From positions 186,001-250,000 of the forward strand of contig NZ_JACHJY010000001.1 of assembly GCF_014203895.1 (NCBI RefSeq): a stretch of 64,000 nt of DNA, read 5' to 3'. Shown here piece after piece: positions 43,639 through 53,603 of the stretch (its first letter is position 1; each line of letters begins with the position of its first letter). The position numbers and the translations under genes are program-made. The notes beneath the pieces were generated by a model. The model was given only the letters and a program-made list of their open reading frames with translations. It was not told the DNA's origin and ran no database searches. This stretch comes from Streptomyces nymphaeiformis. GTDB lineage: Bacteria > Actinomycetota > Actinomycetes > Streptomycetales > Streptomycetaceae.

Positions 43639-44499
43639 TCAGGCGGCTGCCTCTGTCTCTTCCGTGTCCTCCGGCACCTCGCGCAGGGCGTCCTCGGACA
43701 GGCCCTTGCGCCAGTAGCCGACGAACGTGACCCGGCGGCGGTCGAGCCCCCGCTCCCGTACGAAGTGGCGGCGCAGCGCCTTCACCGAGCCCGACTCGCC
43801 CGCGATCCACACGTACGGGTTCTCGCCGGGCAGTTCGGCGTCCGCGACGGCCTCGACGCCGGACGGCGCCCCCTCCTCCCGTACGAGCCAGGTGACCGTC
43901 GCGTCCGCCTCGGTCGCGAGCTCCGTCCGGTCGCCGGAGTACGGCACTTCGAGGAAGACCCGGGCGCGGGTCTCGGCCGGCAGCCACTCCAGGATCGCGG
44001 AGGCGGCGGGCAGGGCGGTCTCGTCGGCCCAGATCAGTACGGAGTCGGCGTCCTCGGGCAGCTGGAAGCGGACGCCCGTGTTGGCGGCGACCGCCGGGCC
44101 CAGGACCACGACCCGGTCGCCGGGCTCGGCGCGGCCGGCCCAGCGGCAGGCGGGACCCCCGTCCTCGTGGAGGGCGAAGTCGATGTCGACCTCGCCCACG
44201 GGCTCGGTGCGCTGCTCGCGGACGGTGTACGAGCGCATCACGGCCCGCTCGTCGTCGGGCATCGCGCGCCAGGCGCCCAGGATCGCGTACATGTCGGGGT
44301 TGTCGAGCGGCGGCAGGACGGGCGCCTCCTGGCCGGGGTGCGGCAGGAAGAGGGAGAGCGACTGGTCGCGGCCCCCGGCGGCGAAGTCCTTCAGGTCCTC
44401 CCCGGTGAAGGTGATCCGGACCAGGGACGGGCCGAGGCGCCGCGTCCGGTCGACCCGGAGGGAGAAGAACTGGAAAGGGGCGGTCTCGGCGTGAGTCAT
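43639..44499 (-). CDS. desF: Siderophore-interacting protein (FAD ferric-siderophore reductase)
   Basis: A 286-residue flavoprotein of the SIP family that reduces Fe(III)-siderophore inside the cell so that iron is released. FAD-binding domain with RVDRTRRLGPSLVRITFTG near residue 15, the flavin-binding RSYTVREQR near 88 and the GEVDIDFALHEDGG strand near 100; NAD(P)H/SIP domain with VLIWADETALPAASAILEWLPA near 155 and YVWIAGESGSVKALRRHF near 225 and VTFVGYWRKGLSEDAL at the end. Start ATG 44499. It carries its own iron box (44506-44524). In S. coelicolor a ferrioxamine-binding lipoprotein gene (desE) accompanies desF; none is adjacent here. Confidence 0.93.
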   Translation of the reverse strand: MTHAETAPFQFFSLRVDRTRRLGPSLVRITFTGEDLKDFAAGGRDQSLSLFLPHPGQEAPVLPPLDNPDMYAILGAWRAMPDDERAVMRSYTVREQRTEPVGEVDIDFALHEDGGPACRWAGRAEPGDRVVVLGPAVAANTGVRFQLPEDADSVLIWADETALPAASAILEWLPAETRARVFLEVPYSGDRTELATEADATVTWLVREEGAPSGVEAVADAELPGENPYVWIAGESGSVKALRRHFVRERGLDRRRVTFVGYWRKGLSEDALREVPEDTEETEAAA

Positions 44500-44505
44500 G
44501 AAAGG

Positions 44506-44524
44506 GAAGGTTAGCCTAACCTCA
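44506..44524. promoter_or_regulatory. Iron box before the siderophore-interacting protein
   Basis: GAAGGTTAGCCTAACCTCA contains the perfect palindromic core GGTTAGCCTAACC (44509-44521) and lies seven bases upstream of the start codon at 44499, so binding would block transcription. Confidence 0.92.
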
Positions 44525-44644
44525 TATTGATCACTAGTGGATCATCCGGCTAAGGTTCGGCTGTTTCGGGAGAGGTGGGGGCTCCTCGTTTAGGCGACGG
44601 CGTGACGCCTCTCCGCGTGCGTTGCCTTAGAACGAAGGAGATTC

Positions 44645-46843
44645 ATGGCTGACGCGATGGTCGAGAGGGCCCAGCGCTTCATCAACTCGACCTACAACAA
44701 CGGGGCGATGCTGGGCATATCCAAGCTGGACGAGGACGGCAAGACCGGCTGGACGGTCATGTACGCCCTCACCCGGGCCCTCCAGTACGAGATGGGCCTC
44801 ACCAGCCTCTCGAACTCCTTCGGGCCCACCACACTGTCCACGCTGCAGTCGAAGTACCCGAGCCTCAACGCCTCCACGATGCCGTCGGCGAACTTCTGCC
44901 GCATCATCCAGTCCGCCCTGTACTGCAAGGGCTACGACGGCGGCGAGATCGACGGCACCTACAACAGCCGGGTCCAGAGCGCCGTGGCGCAGCTCAAGCT
45001 CCACATGGGCGTGGACGGCGCCTACCCGGGCACGTCCCTGGAGCCGAAGGTCGTCAAGGGCCTGCTCAACATGGACGCGTACGTCAGCACCGCCGGCGCC
45101 AACGAGCAGATCCGCACCGTCCAGCGGTGGCTGAACGCCCGGTACGTGAACCGCCGGGACTTCTACATCATCCCCTGCGACGGCCACCACTCCCGCGACG
45201 TCGCGAAGTCCATGCTGTTCGCCATCCAGTACGAGCTGGGCATGGCCGACGGCGTCGCCAACGGCAACTTCGGCCCCGGCACCCAGTCCGGCCTGAAGTC
45301 CCACACCGTCGGCCAGGGCAACAGCAGCACCTGGGCGTACCTGTTCACGGCCGCGATGGTCCTGAACAAGCGCAACGTCCTCTTCGGCGAGTTCACCGGC
45401 GGGGTCCAGAGCGAGGTCGAGACCTTCCAGGCCTTCTCCATGCTGCCGGTCACCGGAGTCGGCGACTACGCCACCTGGTCCTCGCTGCTCGTCTCGTACG
45501 GCGACCAGACCCGCAAGGGCAGCGCCTGCGACTGCGTCACCAAGATCACGCCGGAGCGCGCCCAGACCCTCGTCAACGCGGGCTACACGTACGTCGGCCG
45601 GTACCTCTACAACCCCTCGAAGACCAGCCTGCCGGAGAAGCAGATCCAGCCGGGCGAGCTGGAGACGATCAAGAACTACGGGCTGCGCTGCTTCCCGATC
45701 TACCAGACGTTCTCCGACTCGGCGAGCTACTTCAAGTACGGACAGGGCTGCGTCGACGCGACCAACGCCGTCGAATGGGCCAAGGCGCACGGCTTCAAGT
45801 CGGGCTCGATCATCTACTTCGCCGTCGACTACGACGCCATGGACGGCGAGGTCACCGACTACATCCTCCCGCACTTCCGCGGCATCTCCCGGACCGTCAC
45901 CGAGAACTCGGGCTACCGGGTCGGCGTCTACGGCCCGCGCAACATCTGCCAGCGCGTCACCGACGCCGGGTACGCCGAGACCGCCTTCGTCTCCGACATG
46001 TCGGCCGGCTTCTCCGGAAACCTCGGCTACCCGCTGCCGACCAAGTGGGCCTTCGACCAGATCTCCACGATCACGGTCGGCTCCGGCACCGGAGCCATCA
46101 ACATCGACAACGACATGGCCTCCGGCCGGGACCAGGGCCAGAACGACTTCGACCCGCCCGCCGGCATCGTCTCCGGCCTGGACAGGGACCTCGACCAGGC
46201 CAAGTACCGGGCGCCCCTGCTCGCGGACGTCCAGTCGTACCTCACCTCCATCGGCGTCCCGGAGACCGGCGGCGAGGGCTGGACCGCGGACGGCGACTGG
46301 GTCACGTACGGCGCCGTCACCACCACCGAGGCGTTCAACCACGTCATGGACGCCGACTACCTGTTCACCAACCTCGCCAGGACGCTCAAGATCCGCAAGG
46401 CGCTCATCCAGGCCCCCGTCCTGTGGGAGCTGCGCAAGCTGAACGCGCTCGACGCGATCGCCGACGAGGCCGTCAAGGCCGGCCTCAAGGACGACTGCAG
46501 CACCGGCTGGGGCCAGATCTTCGCCTGGGTCACCATCCAGGCCCGCAACTACTGCATCCAGCAGGGCTACCTCAACGCGAGCCCGCTGACCAGCGCCGAC
46601 CTGAAGTCGGTCTGGGACCAGCTCCAGGACCCCGAGTACAACATCCGGTCCGTCGCGTACCTCACGATGTTCAACTCCTACCAGCTGGGCATCCCCTCGC
46701 CGTCGCTGACCACCAGCCTCGCCGACACGCAGGCGCTGCTCGCCCGCTACAACGGCACCGGCGACAAGGCGGAGCAGTACGGGCGCGAGCTCGTCGGCCT
46801 CTACCAGGTCCTGGAGAACTACAACGCCCTGAGCCGCGCCTAG
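44645..46843 (+). CDS. DUF1906 (Rv2525c-like) glycoside hydrolase-type protein with peptidoglycan-binding units
   Basis: A 732-residue protein that probably acts on cell wall. Residues 1-280 are three repeats of the peptidoglycan-binding type (YALTRALQYEMGLTSLSNSFGP; RSALYCKG/DGTYNSRVQSAVAQL; MLFAIQYELGMADGVANGNFGPGTQSGLKS). Residues 290-500 are the DUF1906/GH25-like barrel: GYTYVGRYLYNPSKTSLPEKQI, GSIIYFAVDYDAMDGEV and YRVGVYGPRNICQRV, with acidic residues on the VDYDAMDGE strand as a likely active site. The C-terminal 230 residues form a helical domain of unknown family. There is no signal peptide. Start ATG 44645 after GAAGGAG; divergent from desF. Confidence 0.85.
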   Translation: MADAMVERAQRFINSTYNNGAMLGISKLDEDGKTGWTVMYALTRALQYEMGLTSLSNSFGPTTLSTLQSKYPSLNASTMPSANFCRIIQSALYCKGYDGGEIDGTYNSRVQSAVAQLKLHMGVDGAYPGTSLEPKVVKGLLNMDAYVSTAGANEQIRTVQRWLNARYVNRRDFYIIPCDGHHSRDVAKSMLFAIQYELGMADGVANGNFGPGTQSGLKSHTVGQGNSSTWAYLFTAAMVLNKRNVLFGEFTGGVQSEVETFQAFSMLPVTGVGDYATWSSLLVSYGDQTRKGSACDCVTKITPERAQTLVNAGYTYVGRYLYNPSKTSLPEKQIQPGELETIKNYGLRCFPIYQTFSDSASYFKYGQGCVDATNAVEWAKAHGFKSGSIIYFAVDYDAMDGEVTDYILPHFRGISRTVTENSGYRVGVYGPRNICQRVTDAGYAETAFVSDMSAGFSGNLGYPLPTKWAFDQISTITVGSGTGAINIDNDMASGRDQGQNDFDPPAGIVSGLDRDLDQAKYRAPLLADVQSYLTSIGVPETGGEGWTADGDWVTYGAVTTTEAFNHVMDADYLFTNLARTLKIRKALIQAPVLWELRKLNALDAIADEAVKAGLKDDCSTGWGQIFAWVTIQARNYCIQQGYLNASPLTSADLKSVWDQLQDPEYNIRSVAYLTMFNSYQLGIPSPSLTTSLADTQALLARYNGTGDKAEQYGRELVGLYQVLENYNALSRA

Positions 46844-46873
46844 CGGCCCCCACCGATCGCGAAGAATGGACGC

Positions 46874-47188
46874 ATGAGGAAGCTGCTCGCGCCCGCCGGG
46901 GTGAACCTGCTGCTCGGCGTGCCCGGAATCGTTCCGTACTTCCTGGTCTGGTACGTCCTGGCCAACGGGCCGCTCGCCGCCCTCGGGTGGACGACGCAGG
47001 ACCCGAACGAGAACGACGGCATGCTGCTCTGGCTGGTCGTCCTCGTACCGGTCCTCGGGATCTACGGCCTCGTCTGGGGCCTGGTGAACGTGCGCCTCGC
47101 GCGCCGGACACCCGCCCCGAGGGCCGCGTACTGGACGGTGTGCGCGGCGGCCTCCCTGGCGCCCTTCCTGGCGATCGGGCTGTTCTGA
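46874..47188 (+). CDS. Small membrane protein of unknown function
   Basis: A 104-residue protein with three hydrophobic segments (NLLLGVPGIVPYFLVWYVLA, LLWLVVLVPVLGIYGLVWGLV and YWTVCAAASLAPFLAIGLF) separated by short charged loops. No family recognised. It is 30 bases downstream of the DUF1906 gene and 27 bases upstream of the Tat-exported gene, so the three are probably one operon for a cell-envelope function. Start ATG 46874. Confidence 0.75.
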   Translation: MRKLLAPAGVNLLLGVPGIVPYFLVWYVLANGPLAALGWTTQDPNENDGMLLWLVVLVPVLGIYGLVWGLVNVRLARRTPAPRAAYWTVCAAASLAPFLAIGLF

Positions 47189-47215
47189 CGAAGACTTGAG
47201 AGGAGAACGAAGCAC

Positions 47216-47869
47216 ATGCAGCAGAAGATGACGCGGCGTACGGTCGTGCGGACCGCCGCCGTCGTGGGCGCGGCCGCCGCCCTCGGCCCGGTCCTGTCCG
47301 CCACCGCCACGGCCGCGCCCGGCACCGGCGCCGCCACGGCCGCCGTCGCGGGGGGCCGCAGGCCCAAGCGTCCGGCGACGTCCGCGAACGGCTGGACGAT
47401 CCAGGCCAACGTCGACCGCGACTCCCAGGTGTGGACCCGCTCGGTGTCCGGCGCCGGACTCTCCGTGCCGGTGTGGATCGGCGACGTCGAGACCGTCCTG
47501 CTCCACGTGGTGCGCCGCTTCCACTACGAGGTCGAGGAGCTGCACGCCGGTGACCTCGCCGGCTGGCGCCCCGCCAAGGAGGTGCGCCGCCGCCACCCCG
47601 AGTCGAACCTCGCGTCCGGCACGGCCGTGCGGATCCGCCAGGGGGCCGGCGCGCACGGCTCGCTGTTCCCGCTCCAGATCGACACGATCCGCGCCATCCT
47701 CGCGGAGTGCGACGGGGTGGTCCGGTGGGGCGGTGACGACAAGCCCGTGGACGAGTCGCTGTTCTACATCGTCGTCGGTCCGCTCGACCCGCGGCTCGCG
47801 GACCTCGCGGCCCGGATCCGCGAGTGGAACGCCACGCCGGGTCGGGGCGCGGGTGTGACCGTGGCCTGA
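47216..47869 (+). CDS. Tat-exported M15-like peptidase relative lacking zinc ligands
   Basis: A 217-residue protein. The N-terminus MTRRTVVRTAAVVGAAAALG is a twin-arginine signal (RRTVVRT then hydrophobic core). The mature part follows the D-Ala-D-Ala peptidase (M15) pattern: residues about 129-139 SNLASGTAVRI correspond to SxHxxGxAxD, and near 179 DESLFYI corresponds to ExH. In this protein the His, Asp and His ligands are Leu, Arg and Leu, so it should not bind zinc and may be a binding or scaffold protein. GGVVRWGGDDK-like residues near 170 (VVRWGGDDKP) keep the fold. Start ATG 47216 or 47228. Confidence 0.78.
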   Translation: MQQKMTRRTVVRTAAVVGAAAALGPVLSATATAAPGTGAATAAVAGGRRPKRPATSANGWTIQANVDRDSQVWTRSVSGAGLSVPVWIGDVETVLLHVVRRFHYEVEELHAGDLAGWRPAKEVRRRHPESNLASGTAVRIRQGAGAHGSLFPLQIDTIRAILAECDGVVRWGGDDKPVDESLFYIVVGPLDPRLADLAARIREWNATPGRGAGVTVA

Positions 47870-47890
47870 TCAGGCACCCTGACACAGCAG

Positions 47891-47922
47891 AAGGGGCGCG
47901 CGGCTCAGGCCGCGCGCCCCTT
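47891..47922. terminator. Bidirectional terminator
   Basis: A perfect 14-bp stem AAGGGGCGCGCGGC (47891-47904) with loop TCAG and a short TTTC after it on the plus strand. It lies between the M15-like gene and the acyl-CoA dehydrogenase gene, which converge. Confidence 0.9.
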
Positions 47923-47936
47923 TCGTGTGCTCCGGG

Positions 47937-49097
47937 TCAGGCCGGCAGGCCCAGCTCGCGGGCGATCAGCATCCGCTGGACCTCGCTGGTGCCCTCGCCG
48001 ATCTCCAGGATCTTCGAGTCGCGCCACATGCGGGCCACCGGGTACTCGTTCATGAAGCCGTAGCCGCCGTGGATCTGGGTCGCCTCGCGGGCGTTGTCCA
48101 CGGCCACCGTGGAGGAGTACAGCTTCGCGATCGCCGCCTCCTTCTTGAACGACTCGCCGAGCACGAGCCGCGAGGCCGCGTCCCGCCAGCCGATCCGGGC
48201 CATGTGCGCCTTCATCTCCATGTCGGCGATCTTGAACTGGACGGCCTGGTAGGTGCTGATCGGCGAGCCGAAGGCGTGACGTTCCTTCGCGTACTTCACC
48301 GACTCGTCCACACAGCCCTGCGCGAGACCCGTCGCGAGCGCCGCGATCGCGACCCGGCCCTCGTCCAGGATCCGCAGGAACTGCGCGTACCCGCGGCCCT
48401 CCTCGCCGAGCAGGTTCTCCACCGGGACGCGGACGTCGTCGAAGGAGAGCTCACGGGTGTCCGAGGCGTTCCAGCCGACCTTCGAGTACGGGGCGGCGAC
48501 CGTGAAGCCCGGGGTGCCGGACGGGACGATGATCGAGGAGATCAGCGGACGGCCGTCGGGCTTGCGGCCGGTGACCGCCGTGACCGTCACCAGACCCGTG
48601 ATGTCCGTACCGGAGTTGGTGATGAAGCACTTCGAGCCGTTGATGACCCAGTGGTCGCCGTCGCGGACGGCGGTGGTGCGGGTGCCGCCCGCGTCACTGC
48701 CCGCCCCCGGCTCGGTCAGGCCGAACGCGCCGAGCATCTCGCCGGCGCACAGCTTCGGCAGCCACGCGCGCTTCTGCTCCTCCGTACCGAAGCGGTAGAC
48801 CGGCATGGCGCCGAGCGAGACGCCGGCCTCCAGGGTGATGGCCACGGAGGAGTCGACGCGGGCCAGCTCCTCCAGGGCGATCCCGAGGGCCAGGTAGTCG
48901 CCGCCCATGCCGCCGTACTCCTCGGGGAACGGCAGCCCGAACAGGCCCATGCGGCCCATCTCGCGGACGATCTCGTACGGGAACTCGTGCCGCTCGTAGT
49001 AGTCGCCGATCTTCGGCGCCACGACGTCGTGGGCGAACTCCTCGACGGTACGGCGGAGTTCCTCGTGCTCTTCGGTGAGCCGGTGGTCGAGGGACAT
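47937..49097 (-). CDS. acdH: Acyl-CoA dehydrogenase, probably isovaleryl-CoA type
   Basis: A 386-residue flavin enzyme that oxidises short branched acyl-CoA. Family marks: LFGLPFPEEYGGMGGDYLAL near residue 55, GLTEPGAGSDAGGTRTTA near 130 (FAD loop), FITNSGTDI near 155, and the C-terminal IHGGYGFMNEYPVARMWRDSKILEIGEGTSEV containing the general-base glutamate position. Start ATG 49097. It is 8 bases after the HMG-CoA lyase gene in the same transcript, with a methylcrotonyl-CoA carboxylase, so isovaleryl-CoA (leucine) is the likely substrate. Corresponds by position to the gene called acdH in S. coelicolor. Confidence 0.9.
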   Translation of the reverse strand: MSLDHRLTEEHEELRRTVEEFAHDVVAPKIGDYYERHEFPYEIVREMGRMGLFGLPFPEEYGGMGGDYLALGIALEELARVDSSVAITLEAGVSLGAMPVYRFGTEEQKRAWLPKLCAGEMLGAFGLTEPGAGSDAGGTRTTAVRDGDHWVINGSKCFITNSGTDITGLVTVTAVTGRKPDGRPLISSIIVPSGTPGFTVAAPYSKVGWNASDTRELSFDDVRVPVENLLGEEGRGYAQFLRILDEGRVAIAALATGLAQGCVDESVKYAKERHAFGSPISTYQAVQFKIADMEMKAHMARIGWRDAASRLVLGESFKKEAAIAKLYSSTVAVDNAREATQIHGGYGFMNEYPVARMWRDSKILEIGEGTSEVQRMLIARELGLPA

Positions 49098-49105
49098 GTC
49101 TTTCG

Positions 49106-50038
49106 TCACTCCTTGTGGGAGAGGGCGCGGACGGTACGGGAGGGGCTGGGCCGGCCCAGCTGTTCGGCCATCCACACGCTCGTGGCGGTGAGGGCGGCCA
49201 GATCGACCCCGGTCTCGATGCCGAGGCCGTCGAGCATCCACACGAGGTCCTCGGTGGCGAGATTGCCGGTCGCGCTCTTCGCGTACGGGCATCCGCCGAG
49301 GCCGCCCGCGGAGGCGTCGACGGTGGTCACCCCGTGCCGCAGGGCGGCCAGGGTGTTGGACAGGGCCTGCCCGTACGTGTCGTGGAAGTGCACGGCGATA
49401 CGGGAGGTGGGGACGCCGGCCTCGTTCAGGGCGGTCAGCAGCGCCTGGACGTGGCCCGGCGTCGCGACGCCGATGGTGTCCCCGAGGCTCAGCTCGTCGC
49501 AGCCCATGTCGGCGAGGGCCTTGGTGACCCGCACGACCTGCTCGACGGGGACGGCGCCCTCCCAGGGATCGCCGAAGCACATCGACAGATAGCCGCGCAC
49601 CTTCAGCCCGGACTCTATGGCCCGGGTGACGGTCGGCTCGAACATCGCGAGCGCCTCGTCGACGGTCCGGTTCAGGTTGGCCTTCGCGAAGGACTCGGTC
49701 GCCGAGGCGAACACGGCGACCTCGCGGGCGCCGAGCGCGAGGGCCCGGTCGAGCCCGCGCTCGTTCGGCACGAGCACGGGGAGCCGGACGGGGAGGTCCC
49801 GAACCCGCGGGAACAGCTCCTCCGCGTCGGCGAGCTGCGGCACCCACTTCGGGTGCACGAAGCTCGTCGCCTCGATGGTCGTCAGACCGGCGGCGGCGAG
49901 CCGCCGCACGAACTCGGCCTTCACGTCGGTCGGGACGGCCGTCTTCTCGTTCTGCAGCCCGTCCCGGGCACCGACCTCGTGGATCCGCACCCGGGCGGGC
50001 AGGGCGGGGTCCGACACGGTCATCGGCAGTCCGCTCAT
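49106..50038 (-). CDS. Hydroxymethylglutaryl-CoA lyase
   Basis: A 310-residue aldolase-like enzyme that splits HMG-CoA to acetoacetate and acetyl-CoA, the last step of leucine breakdown. Signature [15 protein letters not shown] near residue 18, catalytic/metal residues in [20 protein letters not shown] near 55, [15 protein letters not shown] near 200, [17 protein letters not shown] near 230 and the C-terminal [24 protein letters not shown] near 265 with the HMGL cysteine. Start ATG 50038, overlapping the carboxylase alpha stop by four bases. Confidence 0.94.
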   Translation of the reverse strand: MSGLPMTVSDPALPARVRIHEVGARDGLQNEKTAVPTDVKAEFVRRLAAAGLTTIEATSFVHPKWVPQLADAEELFPRVRDLPVRLPVLVPNERGLDRALALGAREVAVFASATESFAKANLNRTVDEALAMFEPTVTRAIESGLKVRGYLSMCFGDPWEGAVPVEQVVRVTKALADMGCDELSLGDTIGVATPGHVQALLTALNEAGVPTSRIAVHFHDTYGQALSNTLAALRHGVTTVDASAGGLGGCPYAKSATGNLATEDLVWMLDGLGIETGVDLAALTATSVWMAEQLGRPSPSRTVRALSHKE

Positions 50039-51963
50039 GCCGCTTCCTCCTCCTCGCGGGGCGTGACCACGGCCAGGATCTGGTCCATGGCGACGGTGGT
50101 TCCGGGCGTGACGTCCAGCTCGGTGACGGTGCCGGCGTGCGGGGCGGAGATGACGTGCTCCATCTTCATCGCCTCGACGACGAGCAGACTCTGCCCGGCC
50201 TCCACCTCGTCCCCGACGGCCACCTTCACGACGGTGACGGTCCCGGGCATGGGCGCGGCGAGCGTGTCGGCCCCTCCGTGCCGGGCCCCGGACAGGGCGG
50301 CCTCGACGGGGTCGTGGTCCAGGACGTGCCAGGAGTCGCCGTCCCGGCCGAGCCAGGACCCGGCGCGGTGGAAGTGGTGGGTGATCCCGTCCACGGTCAC
50401 GGTCACGGTGGTGTCCGTGACCCGGGCCCCGGCGGGGGCCTCCACCGTCTCGGGTTCGAGTCCCGGTACCCGGAACGGGAAGGCGAGCGGCTTCGGGGCG
50501 CCGCCGAGGCGGAAGCCGTTCGGCACCGAGAACGGATCCGTCCAGCCGTCCCGGGGCGTCGGGGCCAGCTCCGCGCGCCGCACGGCCGCCGCCGCCGCGT
50601 ACACCTCCGCCGGCACCGACCCGTCGATCAGGCTCTCGGCGTCCCGCTCCACCAGGCCGGTGTCCATGGCCCCCGACACCACGTCCGGGTGGGCCAGGAG
50701 GCGGCGGAGGAAGCCCGCGTTCGTCGGGACGCCCAGGGTGACCAGGTCGGCGAGCGCGGCGCGGAGCTTGCGGAGGGCCGTCGGGCGGTCGGCCGCGTGG
50801 ACGATGACCTTCGACAGCATCGGGTCGTAGAGGGACGAGACCTCCGTGCCCTCCGAGAGGCCCGAGTCCGTGCGGACGCCGTTGCCCTGCGGCTCGTTCA
50901 GGGCGAGGACCGTGCCGCCCGACGGGAGGAAGCCCCGCGAGGGGTCCTCCGCGCAGATGCGGGCCTCGATCGCCCAGCCGTCCAGGCGGACGTCGTCCTG
51001 CGCGAACGGCAGCGCCTCGCCCGCCGCGACCCGCAGCTGCCACTCCACCAGGTCCAGGCCCGTGATGAGCTCCGTGACCGGGTGCTCGACCTGGAGGCGG
51101 GTGTTCATCTCCATGAAGTAGTACGCGGACGGGTCGCCGCCCGGGACGATGAACTCGACCGTGCCCGCGCCGACGTAGCCGCAGGACCGGGCCGCCTCGA
51201 CCGCCGCCGCGCCCATCGCCGCGCGGGTCGCCTCGTCGAGGAGGACGCTCGGCGCCTCCTCGATGATCTTCTGGTGGCGGCGCTGGAGCGAGCACTCGCG
51301 CTCGCCGAGGTGCACCACGTTCCCGTGGGTGTCCGCCAGGACCTGGATCTCGATGTGCCGGGGCCGGTCGATCCACCGCTCCACGAGCAGCGTGTCGTCG
51401 CCGAACGACGCCCGTGCCTCCCGGCGGGCCGCCGCGATCTCCTCGTCCAGGACCGCCAGGTCCCGCACGAGGCGCATGCCCTTGCCGCCGCCGCCCGCGC
51501 TGGGCTTCAGCAGGACGGGCGCGCCCAGTTCACGGGCCGCGGCGGCGATCTCCGGGTCGGCCGCGCCGGGCACGACCGGGACGCCCGCCGCCTTCACGGT
51601 CTCCTTCGCCCGGATCTTGTCGCCCATGAGGGCGATCGCCTCGGCGGAGGGCCCGATGAAGACGAGGCCCGCGTCCGCGCAGGCCTGCGCGAAGCCCGCG
51701 TTCTCCGCGAGGAAGCCGTACCCGGGGTGGACGGCCTGCGCCCCGGTCCGCTTCGCCGCGTCGAGCAGTGCGGGGACGGACAGGTACGACTCGGCGGCCG
51801 GCGGCGGACCGATCCGTACCGCCGTGTCCGCCTCCCGTACGTGACGGGCGTCGGCGTCCGCGTCGCTGTAGACGGCCACCGAGCGCACGCCCATCTCCCG
51901 CAGGGTGCGGATGACGCGGACGGCGATCTCGCCCCGGTTGGCCACAAGGACGGTGTCGAACAT
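50035..51963 (-). CDS. Acyl-CoA carboxylase alpha chain (biotin carboxylase + BCCP)
   Basis: A 642-residue subunit that carboxylates its own biotin. ATP-grasp biotin carboxylase at residues 1-450 ([37 protein letters not shown] near 158; [15 protein letters not shown] near 290) and a biotinyl domain at the C-terminus with biotin lysine in [18 protein letters not shown]. Linker BT domain is between. Start ATG 51963 ([11 protein letters not shown]). Coupled to the HMG-CoA lyase gene by ATGA overlap and 14 bases downstream of the beta chain gene. With the neighbouring genes, a methylcrotonyl-CoA carboxylase alpha subunit is the best call. Confidence 0.93.
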   Translation of the reverse strand: MFDTVLVANRGEIAVRVIRTLREMGVRSVAVYSDADADARHVREADTAVRIGPPPAAESYLSVPALLDAAKRTGAQAVHPGYGFLAENAGFAQACADAGLVFIGPSAEAIALMGDKIRAKETVKAAGVPVVPGAADPEIAAAARELGAPVLLKPSAGGGGKGMRLVRDLAVLDEEIAAARREARASFGDDTLLVERWIDRPRHIEIQVLADTHGNVVHLGERECSLQRRHQKIIEEAPSVLLDEATRAAMGAAAVEAARSCGYVGAGTVEFIVPGGDPSAYYFMEMNTRLQVEHPVTELITGLDLVEWQLRVAAGEALPFAQDDVRLDGWAIEARICAEDPSRGFLPSGGTVLALNEPQGNGVRTDSGLSEGTEVSSLYDPMLSKVIVHAADRPTALRKLRAALADLVTLGVPTNAGFLRRLLAHPDVVSGAMDTGLVERDAESLIDGSVPAEVYAAAAAVRRAELAPTPRDGWTDPFSVPNGFRLGGAPKPLAFPFRVPGLEPETVEAPAGARVTDTTVTVTVDGITHHFHRAGSWLGRDGDSWHVLDHDPVEAALSGARHGGADTLAAPMPGTVTVVKVAVGDEVEAGQSLLVVEAMKMEHVISAPHAGTVTELDVTPGTTVAMDQILAVVTPREEEEAA

Positions 51964-51977
51964 GTTCCGAGAACCCC

Positions 51978-53585
51978 TCACATCCGGAAGACGCCGAACT
52001 GGGGGTCACCCAGGGGCGCGTTGGCACAGGCGGTCAGGGCGAGGCCGAGGACCTGCCGGGTCTCCATCGGGTCGATGACCCCGTCGTCCCACAGCCGGGC
52101 ACTCGCGTAGTAGGCGCTGCCCTGCGTCTCGTACTGCTCGCGGATCGGGGCCTTGAAGGCCTCTTCCTCCTCGGCGCTCCATCCGTCGCCGAGCTGGTCG
52201 CGCTTGACGGTCGCGAGGACGGACGCGGCCTGCTCGCCGCCCATGACCGAGATCTTGGCGTTGGGCCACATCCACAGGAAGCGGGGGGAGTACGCCCGGC
52301 CGCACATCGAGTAGTTGCCCGCGCCGTACGAACCGCCGACGACGACCGTCAGCTTCGGCACCCGGGTGGTGGCCACGGCCGTGACCATCTTGGCGCCGTG
52401 CTTGGCGATGCCGCCGTGCTCGTACGCCTTGCCGACCATGAAGCCGGTGATGTTCTGCAGGAAGACGAGCGGGATCCCGCGCTGGTCGCACAGCTCGATG
52501 AAGTGCGCGCCCTTCTGGGCGGACTCGGCGAACAGGATGCCGTTGTTGGCGACGATGCCCACCGGGTGGCCGTGGATCCGGGCGAAGCCGGTGACCAGCG
52601 TCTGCCCGTACTCGGACTTGAACTCCTGGAAGCGGGAGCCGTCCACGACCCGGGCGATCACCTCGCGCACGTCGTACGGGGTGCGGGAGTCCACCGGCAC
52701 CGCGCCGTACAGCCCGTACGGGTCGACCTTCGGCTCCTCGGCCGGCTCGACCTTCCAGGGCAGCGGGCCGCGCTCGGGGAGCGTGGCGACGATGTTCCGG
52801 ACGATGCGCAGCGCGTGCGCGTCGTCCTCCGCGAGGTGGTCGGTGACGCCGGAGATCCGCGAGTGGACCTCGCCGCCACCGAGCTCCTCGGCCGTCACGA
52901 CCTCGCCGGTCGCCGCCTTCACCAGCGGCGGACCGCCCAGGAAGATCGTGCCCTGGTTCCGCACGATCACGGCCTCGTCGCTCATCGCCGGGACGTACGC
53001 GCCGCCGGCCGTGCACGAGCCCATGACGGCCGCGATCTGCGGGATGCCGGCGCCGGACATGCGGGCCTGGTTGTAGAAGATCCGGCCGAAGTGCTCCCGG
53101 TCGGGGAAGACCTCGTCCTGCATCGGCAGGAAGGCGCCGCCCGAGTCGACCAGGTAGAGGCAGGGGAGACGGTTCTCCAGTGCCACCTCCTGGGCGCGCA
53201 GGTGCTTCTTCACCGTCATCGGGTAGTACGTGCCGCCCTTGACGGTCGCGTCGTTCGCGACGATCACGCACTCGCGCCCGGAGACCCGGCCGATGCCCGC
53301 GATGACGCCGGCCGCGGGGGCCTGGTCGCCGTACATGCCGTTGGCCGCCAGCGGGGCCAGCTCCAGGAACGGCGAGCCCGGGTCGAGCAGCGTGTCCACC
53401 CGGTCCCGGGGCAGCAGCTTGCCGCGCGCGGTGTGCCGGGCCCTGGACTTCTCGCCGCCGCCCAGCGCGGCGGCCGCGAGCTTGGCGCGCAGGGTCGCGG
53501 CCAGCTCGTGATGGGCCGCCTCGTTGGCCTGCCAGGCCGGCGAGGCGGGATCCGCCGCACTCGACAGCACGGGTGCCTGCTGCAT
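51978..53585 (-). CDS. Methylcrotonyl-CoA carboxylase beta chain (carboxyltransferase)
   Basis: A 535-residue carboxyltransferase with both crotonase-like halves. N half: [24 protein letters not shown] near residue 110, [29 protein letters not shown] near 145 and [16 protein letters not shown] near 190. C half: [17 protein letters not shown] near 340, [17 protein letters not shown] near 385, [18 protein letters not shown] near 410 and the [13 protein letters not shown] motif near 450. The [15 protein letters not shown] stretch is typical of MccB. First gene of the minus-strand operon with mccA, HMG-CoA lyase and acyl-CoA dehydrogenase. Start ATG 53585. Confidence 0.95.
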   Translation of the reverse strand: MQQAPVLSSAADPASPAWQANEAAHHELAATLRAKLAAAALGGGEKSRARHTARGKLLPRDRVDTLLDPGSPFLELAPLAANGMYGDQAPAAGVIAGIGRVSGRECVIVANDATVKGGTYYPMTVKKHLRAQEVALENRLPCLYLVDSGGAFLPMQDEVFPDREHFGRIFYNQARMSGAGIPQIAAVMGSCTAGGAYVPAMSDEAVIVRNQGTIFLGGPPLVKAATGEVVTAEELGGGEVHSRISGVTDHLAEDDAHALRIVRNIVATLPERGPLPWKVEPAEEPKVDPYGLYGAVPVDSRTPYDVREVIARVVDGSRFQEFKSEYGQTLVTGFARIHGHPVGIVANNGILFAESAQKGAHFIELCDQRGIPLVFLQNITGFMVGKAYEHGGIAKHGAKMVTAVATTRVPKLTVVVGGSYGAGNYSMCGRAYSPRFLWMWPNAKISVMGGEQAASVLATVKRDQLGDGWSAEEEEAFKAPIREQYETQGSAYYASARLWDDGVIDPMETRQVLGLALTACANAPLGDPQFGVFRM

Positions 53586-53603
53586 CGACCGATCTCCCTT
53601 GTC

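Noticed and set aside
38486..44499. The siderophore cluster as a new natural-product pathway
   Set aside because: Gene order, lengths and iron boxes are those of the known desferrioxamine pathway.
44627..47656. Very long minus-strand open frame of about 1009 codons opposite the DUF1906 gene
   Set aside because: It is the antisense shadow of the plus-strand gene: the peptide is a Val/Gly/Asp/Arg mix without recognisable domains, and the plus strand has clear domains and a ribosome site.
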